Source: Lactarius indigo (Eukaryota; Basidiomycota; Agaricomycetes; Russulales; Russulaceae). Taken from it: 64,000 nt of DNA. The notes beneath the pieces are model-generated. The model was not told where the DNA came from and made no database searches. It saw only the letters and a program-made list of their open reading frames with translations. Shown piece after piece: positions 49,002 to 58,550 of this stretch. Position 1 is the first letter of the stretch. The number at the start of each line of letters is the position of its first letter. The position numbers and the translations under genes are program-made. The stretch spans positions 124,001 to 188,000 of the forward strand of contig JAFKAC010000031.1 in assembly GCA_025766275.1 (NCBI GenBank), read 5' to 3'.

Positions 49002-49920
49002 CGTGAGGCAATTTGGCCAAGTGTCAAATAGGAAGATGACCGGATCAAAGGCAAGGACGTTCAAGGCAAAAGCATGTCCTCCATATCTCCATACCTCCAT
49101 GACATTTCCGGACACCATGTGCACAGGAACGGCCATGCCTCCATGAGAGGACGGATGCTCGCGGCACATCAAAACAATTAACGGTCTGGCTATGTTGAAC
49201 GATGATATATGGACTTGATTTCAACTTTGGCCCGCGTGATTGCCTCGGGGTCCAATCAGAACGCATATCTCGTGGGTTAGCGCCCAATGGATCAGTGGAC
49301 AAAGAAATGCCCAGCCAATGTTTCCTTGGGTCTACGTCCTTTGAAGGCTCCCCTTACAACGGTTCTCTGAATGATCAGCACCTCGACGAATCTTTTTTTG
49401 GCAAGTGACGAAATGCCGGAGCTGTGTAAATAAAATAATGAAATGAATTGGCAACGGACCCTAATAGGACAGTCTGATATTTAAAAAAATTGAGATCTAT
49501 TTTCTCCAATCATATCCTCCGATAACCAGTTATCACTGCTTTTCGAAACGCCTTACACCTTTCTCAAAAATGGCTGTAATTCACTGGAAACCGTACGAAT
49601 TGGACCACTGAGTATCGAATGCTTGTATGTCACAAACTTCATGGTGCGCATGCTATTCGTTCAGAGGATGGCGACCCAGAATTTTCCCGAATCACCCGCC
49701 CAGCACTCGGAGCACGCCATTCGGAGCGGGTGCTTTGAACAGCCTCCAAAAGTTGCTCAGACTGGGTTTTTTCCCGTCTCTCCGATTGATAGATAACGAC
49801 AAGGATAACGACATGGTCTCGCATCGGATCGGGCGCTATGTGACAGGAATGATGAATGGTAGTCTCGATTTAGCCACTGGTATATATATTCCCCATCTAG
49901 TACAGTAGCCGCGTCGTGTT

Positions 49921-50162
49921 TTTTTTTTTTTGGATCCATTTGTATTCCGGAGTACATATCAGAGATACTGACCGGTCGCAGCGTGTGCCACTACAGTTAT
50001 GAAACTCACGTAGACAAGGTGCCTCGAATCGTAAATACGAAAACCGAAACTGAGCAGAAAAAATGTAACGGTTCAGAAGGCACCCTGTGGGGGTCACGTA
50101 CATAATGCCGAAGACGGGAATGTTGGGAGATGGTTAGAGACATGAAAAAGAGTGTCCACAGC
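49921..50162 (-). mobile_element. 5'-truncated poly(A) retroposon, 242 bp, 14-bp TSD
   Basis: AGCCGCGTCGTGTT stands at 49907-49920 and 50163-50176 as a direct repeat. Inside, the plus strand begins with a T-run then GGATCCATTTGTATTCCGG, so the element reads on the minus strand and ends in poly(A). Its 3' part (about 49930-50060) is homologous to the 3' part of the element at 55237-55617. No ORF of a replicase is kept. LINE or SINE cannot be decided; no clear RNA polymerase III A and B boxes are visible. Confidence 0.75.
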
Positions 50163-50989
50163 AGCCGCGTCGTGTTCGGTGGTATATTTTCTTCAGTACG
50201 TTCAGACATTGGCACACTCGACGTGGCTCAAGTCCCCCAGCGTATAGCAATCCCCTCTTTCTACTCTTTCTTGTCCCCTGACCCAAGTAGCTGGAAGGAG
50301 TTAGATGAAGTCATGCAGACCCGAGTCGTACCCACAGTTGTCAACGGCAGGCCAAGCGGCAGGTCGAGGAATTATGTAACCGAATCAAGCATCGTGATGT
50401 GCAAATTCAAACAAGCTTTCGTGCTAATGTTCGGTGCCGAATCTGCCGATGAATACGATCCGAGCGTGTTCTCTCGGACTTCTATTGGCTGGTTGGCAAC
50501 CAATACAGTACTATAGACCCGGTGAATTGAAGATGCCAGAACAAACTCCGGGTCGGTTACAGTATTGTCCGACGTAAGTTTGGTTGTTTCCGTTCCTTCT
50601 TCGTCAAAGTGGCCATTCAATAAACGACCCAGACCCGAGTCGGTCTGGACTGGGCCGGCAGACAGCTTGTGGAGTGTTGACCGTGGTCAATGGTAAATTG
50701 ATTGTAGTAAGTTACTCTTGTTCACCGCTGAGGCAATGCGATCACAAGAGTGACAGGACCAAGCAGATGCGTACTAAATCTAGGAGCAGTAGTGCCGAAA
50801 TAGTTCCACGTGGGTCCCATGCTGATACACATGCCAGTGCCAGTGAGTAGGTACGAACAAAAATACATACGTTCATGGCATTCATGGCATACACTCTCAC
50901 GAGACAGGACCTATGGCACAGGGTCCGGAGCTGCCAGGTGCGCAACTCCAGCTGTCCAATCCGCTCCGATACAAGGCACAGCAGCCCAT

Positions 50990-51690
50990 CTTCTCTGTTC
51001 AAGTCCGATTTGTCCTTGATGAAGAATCCTACCATCGTGTGCAGGCTAACCGGAAGGGGAAGTAGGACAGTCGCTATCCCTGGAATTCGGTGTCTCTCAG
51101 CTTTTGTCTCCACCTCTCAGGTGTCACAACCCTTCCGGACCCTGCACAATATTAAGGGGATCGACACACCGGTTGTAATGCATACCGGGGGTCGCCGCGC
51201 GGGGTTAGGTGGTGGGGTACCCTGCTGACGGCGGATTGATGCGCATTAAGCCTCTTATACACCCCTGTGTTCTCTTCCGAAGCCACATGGTAGCGAACTG
51301 GGACCATTGAGCGTGGGTTTAGGTGGTAGCACCGCAAAACTCGCCTCTTCCCATGTGGGTCATGTATGCCGAGAGGGATTTGAAGCACGTCCGCACCATC
51401 ACATTTGCCTACATGAGAAGATGAAAATTTTCAGTGGCAGCATGGCGGCGCTATACAGATTCAATCCGGGCATACACTGGGATCGGTTGGGGGACTGTGG
51501 GAAGCAGTACGCTACTACCCTCACAGTATGGGGATTCGTGTCGGCTGTTGCGATTGGTACCAGGTCAACCAGGGAGGAAGGCGGGATCGTTTCGTGTAGG
51601 GCAGGGAGGCTGGCACACTCTGGGAACGGGGGTGGCCATGCGTCTCGGAACTCATTCGGAAGGTGGCGAGCGTCTGCGCTTTCTCCATTG
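50990..51690 (+). pseudogene. Decayed partial copy of the cysteine-rich membrane protein gene
   Basis: The stretch 51060-51225 aligns with 44245-44405 of the cysteine-rich gene: GGGGATCGACACACCGGTTG against GGGCATCGACACGCCGGCAG, followed by a CCGGGGGTCGCCGCGC block. It reads GIDTPVVMHTGG where the intact gene has GIDTPAVTNTGG, i.e. just before the membrane helix. Around 51320-51360 and 51560-51660 further blocks match the cytoplasmic tail (GGCAGGGAGGCTGGCACACT against GGTCAGGGAGGGACTTGGCT). The frame is lost everywhere. Direction is the same as the parent about 6.7 kb upstream. Confidence 0.7.
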
Positions 51691-52109
51691 GACCATCACT
51701 AATATATCGATACTGTGTGGCATCTATGGAAGGTGGCTACTGTCTCATTTTACATTGTTATCGACATTGCTCCCTATTGCTCGCCGCCTCCCCGACACCA
51801 CAGACTCCAGCTGCCGTCAACTTCACTTGGCCCTGGCAGCGACTTGATCAAGTCATTACCCCCATTTAAACTCAGATACACCAGTCGTAGTGTCGAGGGT
51901 TCTATGTCACTTGCAACAATCTCGACCTCACTGGTTACTAGTCTAGGCGTCATAAGGCCATAATGCGAAATTGTTGTCTGCATCAAAAATGCCCAGGTGA
52001 CGCAGTATTTGGTAAACATACGCTAACCCTAAAAAAAGGGTATCTCCACACTATCTCCACTTCTATTTCTTTGCATCCATTTTTGTGCGCCTCAGGGCAA
52101 TTCAGGCGT

Positions 52110-52703
52110 CTCAAGAGGAAATGAGACCCAAATATGTCTCGGGTACCGGAGCTCAATGTGCAGGGGCCATGGAATACTAGCGTGGCGGCAAAGGATGAAT
52201 CAGTAAACATATTAGAGGTTTAACAGTTTTAACTCGGTGTCTAACTAGGGCCGTTTAGTAAAGTTTACTGATGGCTTTTGGAACTATGGCCTTGAACAGT
52301 TGTACTTGTTCCAGTAGCCGTAGCCGCTATCGGTATTGAAGAGAATAGTAATCGCAAATGGGAACGTGTAGAAAAACTGTGGGTGGAGGAGCCAGTGGCG
52401 TTCACGTCAACGTTCACGCTCACTGTCAGTTTCCAGGCGTCAATACTCCAGAATCGCACGGCGATTCGCATCGTAACATGGAGGGACGGTACCTGTTTTT
52501 TTTTTATCTAGTTCTGGACGATCACGCACCACAGTAGTGGGGCGTGAGAAAGGTCATGAGAGTCGCCTAGCGCGAGCCAGGCGATGGGCAGTGAAACCAG
52601 GAGTGAGCATGACCGTTGGCAATCCCGAAAGCGCCGCTGCGCCTGTGATTATTGCTCTTCCACTGTCCACAGCATAGTGGTACTAGGTCGAGGCTGGGTC
52701 TTC
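52110..52703. repeat. Partial hydrophobin-locus unit without a gene (unit 0)
   Basis: The segment matches the region upstream of each hydrophobin gene: ATATGTCTCGGGTACCGGAG at about 52134 equals 53674 and 56927. CAATACTCCAGAATCGCACGG near 52441 corresponds to 54219 and 57458, and CCACAGCATAGTGGTACTAG near 52669 corresponds to 54636 and 57876. It is more diverged than units 1 and 2 and is not preceded by a hydrophobin ORF. 51691-52109 shows nothing I recognise. Confidence 0.65.
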
Positions 52704-52996
52704 ATTCTACGAGCGATAGCGGTGCTGTGAGCCATTGCAAATGGAATGTCCCTCCTGCAGACATAAGAGCACAATATTAGCATTTGAAACACCCATATAA
52801 CAACCGCAAGCATAACATTTCAATATCCGGTCTGGGAAACATCAAAAACGACATTCTGCCACCCGCTCTGTTCCTCCGGCTCTTTGCGAAACACCCACTA
52901 CAATTTGAAGTCCGTACAACTACTTTGGACGAGAAAGCGTTCACAGGATGGTGCATCCAAGGGAAATGTTGATAAGGCCATCTAATTTTCAACTCG

Positions 52997-53374
52997 TCAG
53001 CAAGTACCAATGGCAATATAAGAAAGACACAGACGCTGCTCCGGGCTACTGGAACAGCAAGCTGCCGTCCCATCGGCGCTGCGGCACGTTAGTTAACTAA
53101 TTGGTTACGGAAGTCGAGGAAGTGCGTACCAAACCGCGCTAACAACGCAGTCCACCGCCACGACGGTGTCAAGGTCCAAGCCGAGAAGTGCACCGAGCAC
53201 CTTCACGGGTGCAGTCAGAGTACTCAAAGGACCTCCTTCGGTGCAACAAGACAAGTTCTGGTTCTGTGCTTGGCATTGAGGGTCGTTCCTACGCACGGGG
53301 GTTGCGGAGGCAGTGACAGTGCCGGCCAAGGCCATGGCGGTGACCAAAGAGACGAGGGGCTTGTAGAAGAGCAT
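52997..53374 (-). CDS. Class I hydrophobin, paralogue 1
   Basis: Small secreted amphipathic protein that coats hyphae and fruit bodies. Exon 1 is 53374-53130, exon 2 53078-52997. The 51-bp intron has donor GTACGC, a consensus branch site ACTAACG and acceptor CCGCAG; it splits a Cys codon. Signal peptide MLFYKPLVSLVTAMALAGTV, then VRRNDPQCQAQNQNLSCC. Cysteine order fits hydrophobins (C, CC, C, C, CC, C), with 8 residues between the first Cys and the pair. Unusual points: only five residues between the fourth and fifth Cys, one additional Cys (RLC), and the protein ending directly on a Cys (YIAIGTC). 108 residues. A TATAAAAG box lies about 90 bp upstream. ATG 53374 was preferred to upstream in-frame ATGs because it begins the signal peptide and agrees with paralogue 2. 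Confidence 0.85.
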
Positions 53375-53460
53375 TGTAGAGATCGTTTGGAGGTGGTTGT
53401 GGTAGTGAAGCTTCTCGTTGTTTAGAGGAAGACTGAGAAATCCTGAGGGACACAAGCAGC

Positions 53461-53470
53461 CCTTTTATAA
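53461..53470 (-). promoter_or_regulatory. TATA box of hydrophobin 1
   Basis: The minus strand reads TTATAAAAGG 87-96 bp upstream of the ATG at 53374. The same box is at the same distance in the duplicate. Confidence 0.6.
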
Positions 53471-54782
53471 GATTTCGACCATGCCTGGTGGGAAAATGAC
53501 GGGGAATCCCAGTGTACTTGCTGTTGACCAAACAGAGACAATCCAGTCGAAGAGTGTTCCAAAAACGATGAGCGCATTGTCCGCAGAATTAAGGCAACAT
53601 GTCAAGTTCAAGTTTCGGTGTCTTACCCGAGCAAAAACAGAAACATGCCGTTTCAGCGTCAACTAAGATCCGAATATGTCTCGGGTACCGGAGCGCAAGT
53701 GCATGGCCATAAGACACCGTGCGTAGCTTGTAGCAAACACCTGCAGGACGGCCGGGAGTATGATTGGCAGAGTTATGTCAAACGGCGTTACGGCACGCTG
53801 GTAAGTTAAGTGCCTGCATGTCGGACTCGGGGACCCAGCATGCCAAGGTGTTTGTAAGCCTCAAGACCGGGCCAGCGAGGCCGAAGCAACGGCTTTGTCC
53901 CGTGGTTCTCTACGTCTTCTAGTAGCCACAGCTGCCGTCAGCGTGAAGGAGGACGACGACAATTAGGAGAGGCTGGGAAAACATGGGTGTCTTACTTTAC
54001 TTCCACTTCCAGAGAACAGCGTGATAACGGGGATCGAGACAGTAAGTAACAAGTATAAAGACATCGTGGGGGTTTCAAGTTGCACGATGTCTGCTCAGTA
54101 CGAAAATATACGGGACATATGAAAGATAACACGAAATAGGATCTCACTTGAAACTTTCAACGGGGCGGAGGCAGTGGCGTTCACGCCAACATTCATACTC
54201 AATGTTAATTTCCAGGTCAATACTCTAGAATCGCACGGCGATTAGCACCGCACTGGCAATATGGAGGGACAGTACCTGATTTTTTCTTTTACCTAGTTCT
54301 GGGCGATCACATACTACAGCAGTGGATCATAAGAAAGGTTATGAGAGTCACTTAGCGCGAGCCAGGCCATGGGCACTGGCAGTGAAACCAAGAGTGAGTA
54401 TGTCCGCTGGCAATCCCACAAACACTGGTGAGCCAGTAATTGGCGGGCGGGCGGGCGGGCCGCATGGGGGAAAACCTCCTGGAATAATGCCGCAATAATC
54501 ATGGTAAATTTTCGGGTCGTGAGTTCGATGGGACAAAAAAAAAACACTAGCAACACCATAATTTCAATAATTCTTGCTCAATACAGAATTACCAAAGTAG
54601 GTTTTTCCTGATCAGTGACTCGATTATTGCTCTTCCACAGCATAGCGATACCGGGTCAAGGGCTGGATTTACCTCCTGTTGTGGTTGGGTGCCGTACTTT
54701 TGTCATTATTTGTTTTACTAGTAATACTCAGAGTATAGCATTTCGTATTGTCTTCAAGATTGTCTTCTGCCCGTTGGTGCAG

Positions 54783-55922
54783 CCCCGCGCTTGGCCCCGC
54801 GACTTGTAGCGACGTAGCCATTGCTGCTGGTACACCGTTCCTGACATCACTGGGTGGTCGCACCTCACAGAAAACTGGCGGACCATCGTTTGGCCTTGAC
54901 GTCTGCTCGGCCCAGGGACTTTTTTTTCTTACATGTTGACAACGTCGACTCAACGCCCGGGCCGGGGGCTGGGGGCAGGCCAAGATGATACCAAGAGCTA
55001 GACCAAGAGGGCGAAAGCTGAGACAAGGGTGACATTTTTATGTGCCCTACTCGGAGACGAGCACTAGCAATGTAAACAGCAACGTTGATGGGGGTAATTT
55101 GTAGTAACTCAAAATACGCAGCTGTTTTGTTGTACGGGACTCCTCCCATTCCTGCCAGTGATCTAGTCATGTCGGTCACTCAAATGAAGCATACAAGAAG
55201 CCTATCTATCTACCTATGTATGAGAAGCAGGCAGGTATTTTTTTTTTTTTTTGATCCGTGTTTATTCTGGGATACATACAAAGATTCAGACCAGTCGTAA
55301 CGAGAGCCACCGCATTTATGAAACACGAATAGTTCTAGGAGTTGCCCCCGAGTCGTATGTAAATATATAAATAACTGAAGCTCAGAGAATAGTTAAGAGA
55401 AGTGGCACCACGAGGGAAACTGGCATGCAGTCGCACAAGGCAATATAGGCGGGGTTTAGCCGCACGTTAGACGGACGCGAGACAGACAGAGATGAGTCCA
55501 GAGAGGAAACCCAACCTCAGTGTGCACCCTACCTAGTCAGGGTTCGGGAGGCACGTTCGGAGGGGGACCTTGAGGGGGACTGGATCCGTCCCGGCTTCGA
55601 GAGCGCACGAGTCTGGTAAGCAGGCAGGTGTCCATCCAATCTTCGGCCGTTATTTGGCGTGCTTTTGTTTATTACCCACATGTTTTCGCATGTGAAACCA
55701 GTGGAAGAATCAAGCAAGGAATCAAGGGCAGAATAAATCAAGGAATAAATGATGGCGCCATGGCCCGGCGGAGCCGTCATTGACTTGAAGGTCGTCACGC
55801 GAAATTGTACCTTGACAATCTGACAAGGATCAACACACCAGGCTGTCAGTCCCGGGACTCAGGTTAGACATGCGCTAACCCCCAAAATGGATATTTTCCT
55901 TTTGGTCCGTGATCTTGGCACA
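54783..55922. other. Spacer between hydrophobin units, with one retroposon
   Basis: Unique sequence between units 1 and 2. It holds the retroposon at 55237-55617. No gene recognised. Confidence 0.5.
55237..55617 (-). mobile_element. 5'-truncated poly(A) retroposon, 381 bp, 12-bp TSD
   Basis: AAGCAGGCAGGT stands at 55225-55236 and 55618-55629. The plus strand then shows a long T-run and GATCCGTGTTTATTCTGGG, so the element runs on the minus strand and ends in poly(A). Its 3' ~140 bp match the element at 49921-50162 (blocks GACC.GTCG and TTATGAAAC at equal spacing). Its greater length with the same 3' end suggests 5' truncation, typical of LINE-driven insertion. A related fragment, CGTAACGAGAGCCACC, recurs at 58045. 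Confidence 0.75.
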
Positions 55923-56243
55923 GCCTTCATTCTACGAGCGGTAGCGGTGCGGCCAAGGGTGCGGCTGTGCGCCATTGCAAACGAAATGTCACCCTCCTGC
56001 AAACCTAAGAGCACAATATTGCATTTGAAACACCTATATGACAACAGCGAGCATAACATTTCAATATTCGGCCTGGGAAACATCAAGAACGACATTCTGC
56101 CACCCGCTCTGTCCCTCCGGCTCTTTGCCCTTACTCTTTGCGAGACACCCGCTACAATTGGAACAACTACTATGGACGAGAAAGCGTTCATAGGATGGTG
56201 CATCCAAGGGAAAGGTTGATAAGGCCATCTAATTTTCGACTCG

Positions 56244-56621
56244 TCAGCAAGCACCAATGGCAATATAAGAAAGACACAGACGCTGCTCCGGGCTACTGGA
56301 ACAGCAAGCTGCAGTCCCATCGGCGCTGCGGCACGTTAGCTAACTAATTGGTTACGAAGATCGAGGAAATACGTACCAAAGCACGTTAAGAACGCAGCCC
56401 GCCGCCACGACGGTGCTAAGGTCCAAGCCGAGAAGTGCACCGAGCACCTTCACGGGTGCACTCAAAGTGCTCAAAGGACCTCCTTCGGTGCAACAATACA
56501 AGTTCTGGTTCTGTGCTTGGCATTGAGGGTCGGTCCTACGCACGGGGGTTGCGGAGGCAGTGACAGTGCCGGCCAAGGCCATGGCGGTGACCAAAGAGAC
56601 GAGGGGCTTGTAGAAGAGCAT
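56244..56621 (-). CDS. Class I hydrophobin, paralogue 2
   Basis: Exon 1 is 56621-56377, exon 2 56325-56244, with a 51-bp intron (GTACGT donor, GCTAACG branch site, CCGCAG acceptor). The signal peptide is identical to paralogue 1. The mature part reads VRRTDPQCQAQNQNLYCC, then GLDLSTVVAAGCVLNVL and, across the intron, the fifth Cys followed by ADGTAACC; it ends YIAIGAC. Same short gap between the fourth and fifth Cys and same extra Cys as paralogue 1. 108 residues, intact. Roughly twelve amino acids differ between the two, half of them clustered around the fourth Cys. Confidence 0.86.
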
Positions 56622-56708
56622 TGTAGAGATCGTTTGGAGGTGGAAGTAGTAGTGAAGCTTCTCGTTGTTTAGCGGAAGACTGAGAAATCTTGAGGGAGAT
56701 GAGCAGCC

Positions 56709-56716
56709 CTTTTATA
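56709..56716 (-). promoter_or_regulatory. TATA box of hydrophobin 2
   Basis: The minus strand reads TATAAAAG about 90 bp upstream of ATG 56621, conserved with paralogue 1. Confidence 0.6.
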
Positions 56717-58083
56717 AGATTTCGACCATGCCTGGTGGGAAAATGACGGGGAATCCCAGTGTACTTGCTGTTGACCAAACAGAGACAATCCATTCAGAGA
56801 GAGTTCCAGAAACGATGAGCGCATTGTCCGCAGAATCAAGGCAACACGTCAAGTTTCGACGTGTTACCCGAACAAAAACAGAAACATGCCGTTTCAGCGT
56901 CAACTCGGAGTGAATAAGATCCGAATATGTCTCGGGTACCGGAGCGCAAGTGCATGGTCATAAGACACTGTGCGTAGCTTGTAGCAGACACCTGCAGGAC
57001 GGCCGGGAGTATGATTGGCAGAGTTATGTCAAATGGCGTTACGGCACGCTAGTAAGTGCCTGCATGTCGGACTCGGGGATCAAGCATGCCAAGGTGTTTG
57101 AAAGCCTCCAGATCGGGCCAGCGAGGCCGAAGCAACGGCTTTGTCCCGTGACTCTGTACGTCTTCCAGTAGCCACAGCCGCCGTCAGCGTGAAGGAGGAT
57201 GACGACAATTAGGAGAGGCTGGGAAAACATGGGTGTCTTACTTTCCTTTCACTTCCACAGAACAGCGCGATAGCGAGGATCGAGACAGTAAGTAACTAGT
57301 ATCAAAGTCATTCGTGCGGGTTTGCACGATGTCTGCTCGGTACGAAAATATACGGGACATATGAAAGATAACACGAAATAGGATCTCACTTGAAACTTTC
57401 AACAGGGTGAAGGCAGTGGCGATCACGCCAACATTCATACTCAATGTTACTTTCCAGGTCAATACTCTAGAATCGCACGGTGATTAGCACCGTACTGGCA
57501 ATATGGACTCTATTATGGAGGGACAGTACCTGATTTATTCTTTTACTTAGTTCTGGGCGATCACATACTACGGCAGTGGGTCATGAGAAAGGTCATGAGA
57601 GTCACTTAGTGCGAGCCAGGCCATGGGCACTGGCAGTGAAACCAAGAGCGAGTGTGACCGCTGGCAATCCCACAAACACCGCTGGGCCAGTGATTGGCGG
57701 GCGGGCCGCATCGGGGAAAACCTCTTGGAATAATGCCGCAATAATCACCGTGACTAATGATAGTTATGACTAGCGAACGTCGAACACTAGCAACATCATA
57801 ATGCAATAATTCTTGCTCAATACGGAAATTATTAAAGTAGGTTTTTCCTGATCAGTGACTCACTTATTGCTCTTCCACAGCATAGCGGTACTGGGTCAAG
57901 AGCTGGGTATACTTCCTGTTGTGGTTGGGTGCCGTATTTTTGTCATTGTTTGTTTTACTAGTAATACTCAGAGTATAGTATTTCGTATTATCTTCAAGAT
58001 TGTCTTTTACCCCAAGTTTTGCCCGTTGGTGCAGACCAGGCGTAACGAGAGCCACCATGTCATGTTTCGGTTCATACCCTTAC

Positions 58084-58363
58084 TGTACCGGTTGCGATTA
58101 CGGCGGTAAGGTATATTAGTCGCGGACTTACTTACGGTGATACAAGAGTACGATAGGCGATTGTGCACGATAGCTGACTGAGCGGTACCTGGATGACTCG
58201 ATACTAGTACGAGTACTAGTAGTATTAGTTTTGAGATGTTTCTGCAATACGTTGGACGCTTTACTACGGTGACTCATAGCAGCGCTTCTAAGCCTGCTCG
58301 ACTTGTATTTATAGTGTCTAGTGAAGACCGAGATACGCCATCTTGGTCTTCTTGAATCGTCAC

Positions 58364-58394
<31 letters not shown>

Positions 58395-58531
58395 GTCCTC
58401 TCTTGCAAGAACAGTGCACCTTCGAGTGTTCACCATTGCCTACGCTTGGACCTTCGTGTCTTCAAGCCATCCGCTAAGTTGTTATCGCCCCTGCCGAGCT
58501 CAAGTCGAGCTAACGTCGTGACGACGTTACA
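58084..58531 (+). repeat. Putative 5' LTR (approximate ends)
   Basis: The LTR probably starts with TGTACC at 58084 and ends with CGTTACA at 58531, giving a TG...CA element of about 448 bp. A 26-bp TC microsatellite lies at 58369-58394, and a TATTTATAG box at about 58306 may be its promoter. Gag starts within 20 bp of the end, so a primer-binding site would be very short or overlap Gag. With the 3' LTR outside the window the ends cannot be confirmed. Confidence 0.5.
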
Positions 58532-58550
58532 TTAAGACCAAGATACCATC

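Larger units (their letters stand above)
45030..50989. other. Gene-poor, repeat-bearing region
   Basis: No complete gene recognised in 6 kb. A 144-codon open frame (47267-47701) and a 195-codon one (48559-49146) have no family features. 50177-50516 is open for about 110 codons; its IAIPSFYSFLSPDPSSWKEL faintly recalls spherulin-4-like surface proteins, but I would not call it. Two retroposon insertions lie at 48957-49001 and 49907-50176. The remainder is probably decayed mobile DNA. Confidence 0.45.
52704..54782. repeat. Hydrophobin segmental duplication, unit 1
   Basis: From TCTTCATTCTACGAGCG at about 52704 to GCCCGTTGGTGCAG at about 54782 the sequence is colinear with 55923-58034 at high identity, across the hydrophobin gene, its promoter and about 1.2 kb beyond. 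Differences are scattered substitutions and small indels. A GGGC tetranucleotide run (54442-54460) has about four units here and two in unit 2. Confidence 0.85.
55923..58034. repeat. Hydrophobin segmental duplication, unit 2
   Basis: Colinear duplicate of 52704-54782 in the same orientation, offset about 3.2 kb. It contains hydrophobin 2 and its promoter, the GGGC tract with two units, and the dispersed repeat block shared with 11357-11477. It ends at GCCCGTTGGTGCAG, shortly before the retrotransposon LTR. Confidence 0.85.

Noticed and set aside
50130..50516. 128-codon open frame with a faint spherulin-4-like segment
   Set aside because: Its first codons lie in the retroposon and target-site duplication, and the likeness covers only about 40 residues without invariant motifs.
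53660..53809. Short open frame on the plus strand conserved in both hydrophobin units (CVACSKHLQDGREYDWQSYVK; also 56920-57171)
   Set aside because: The few differences between units within the shared stretch all change amino acids, and the frame is not kept in unit 0. It looks like duplicated non-coding DNA.
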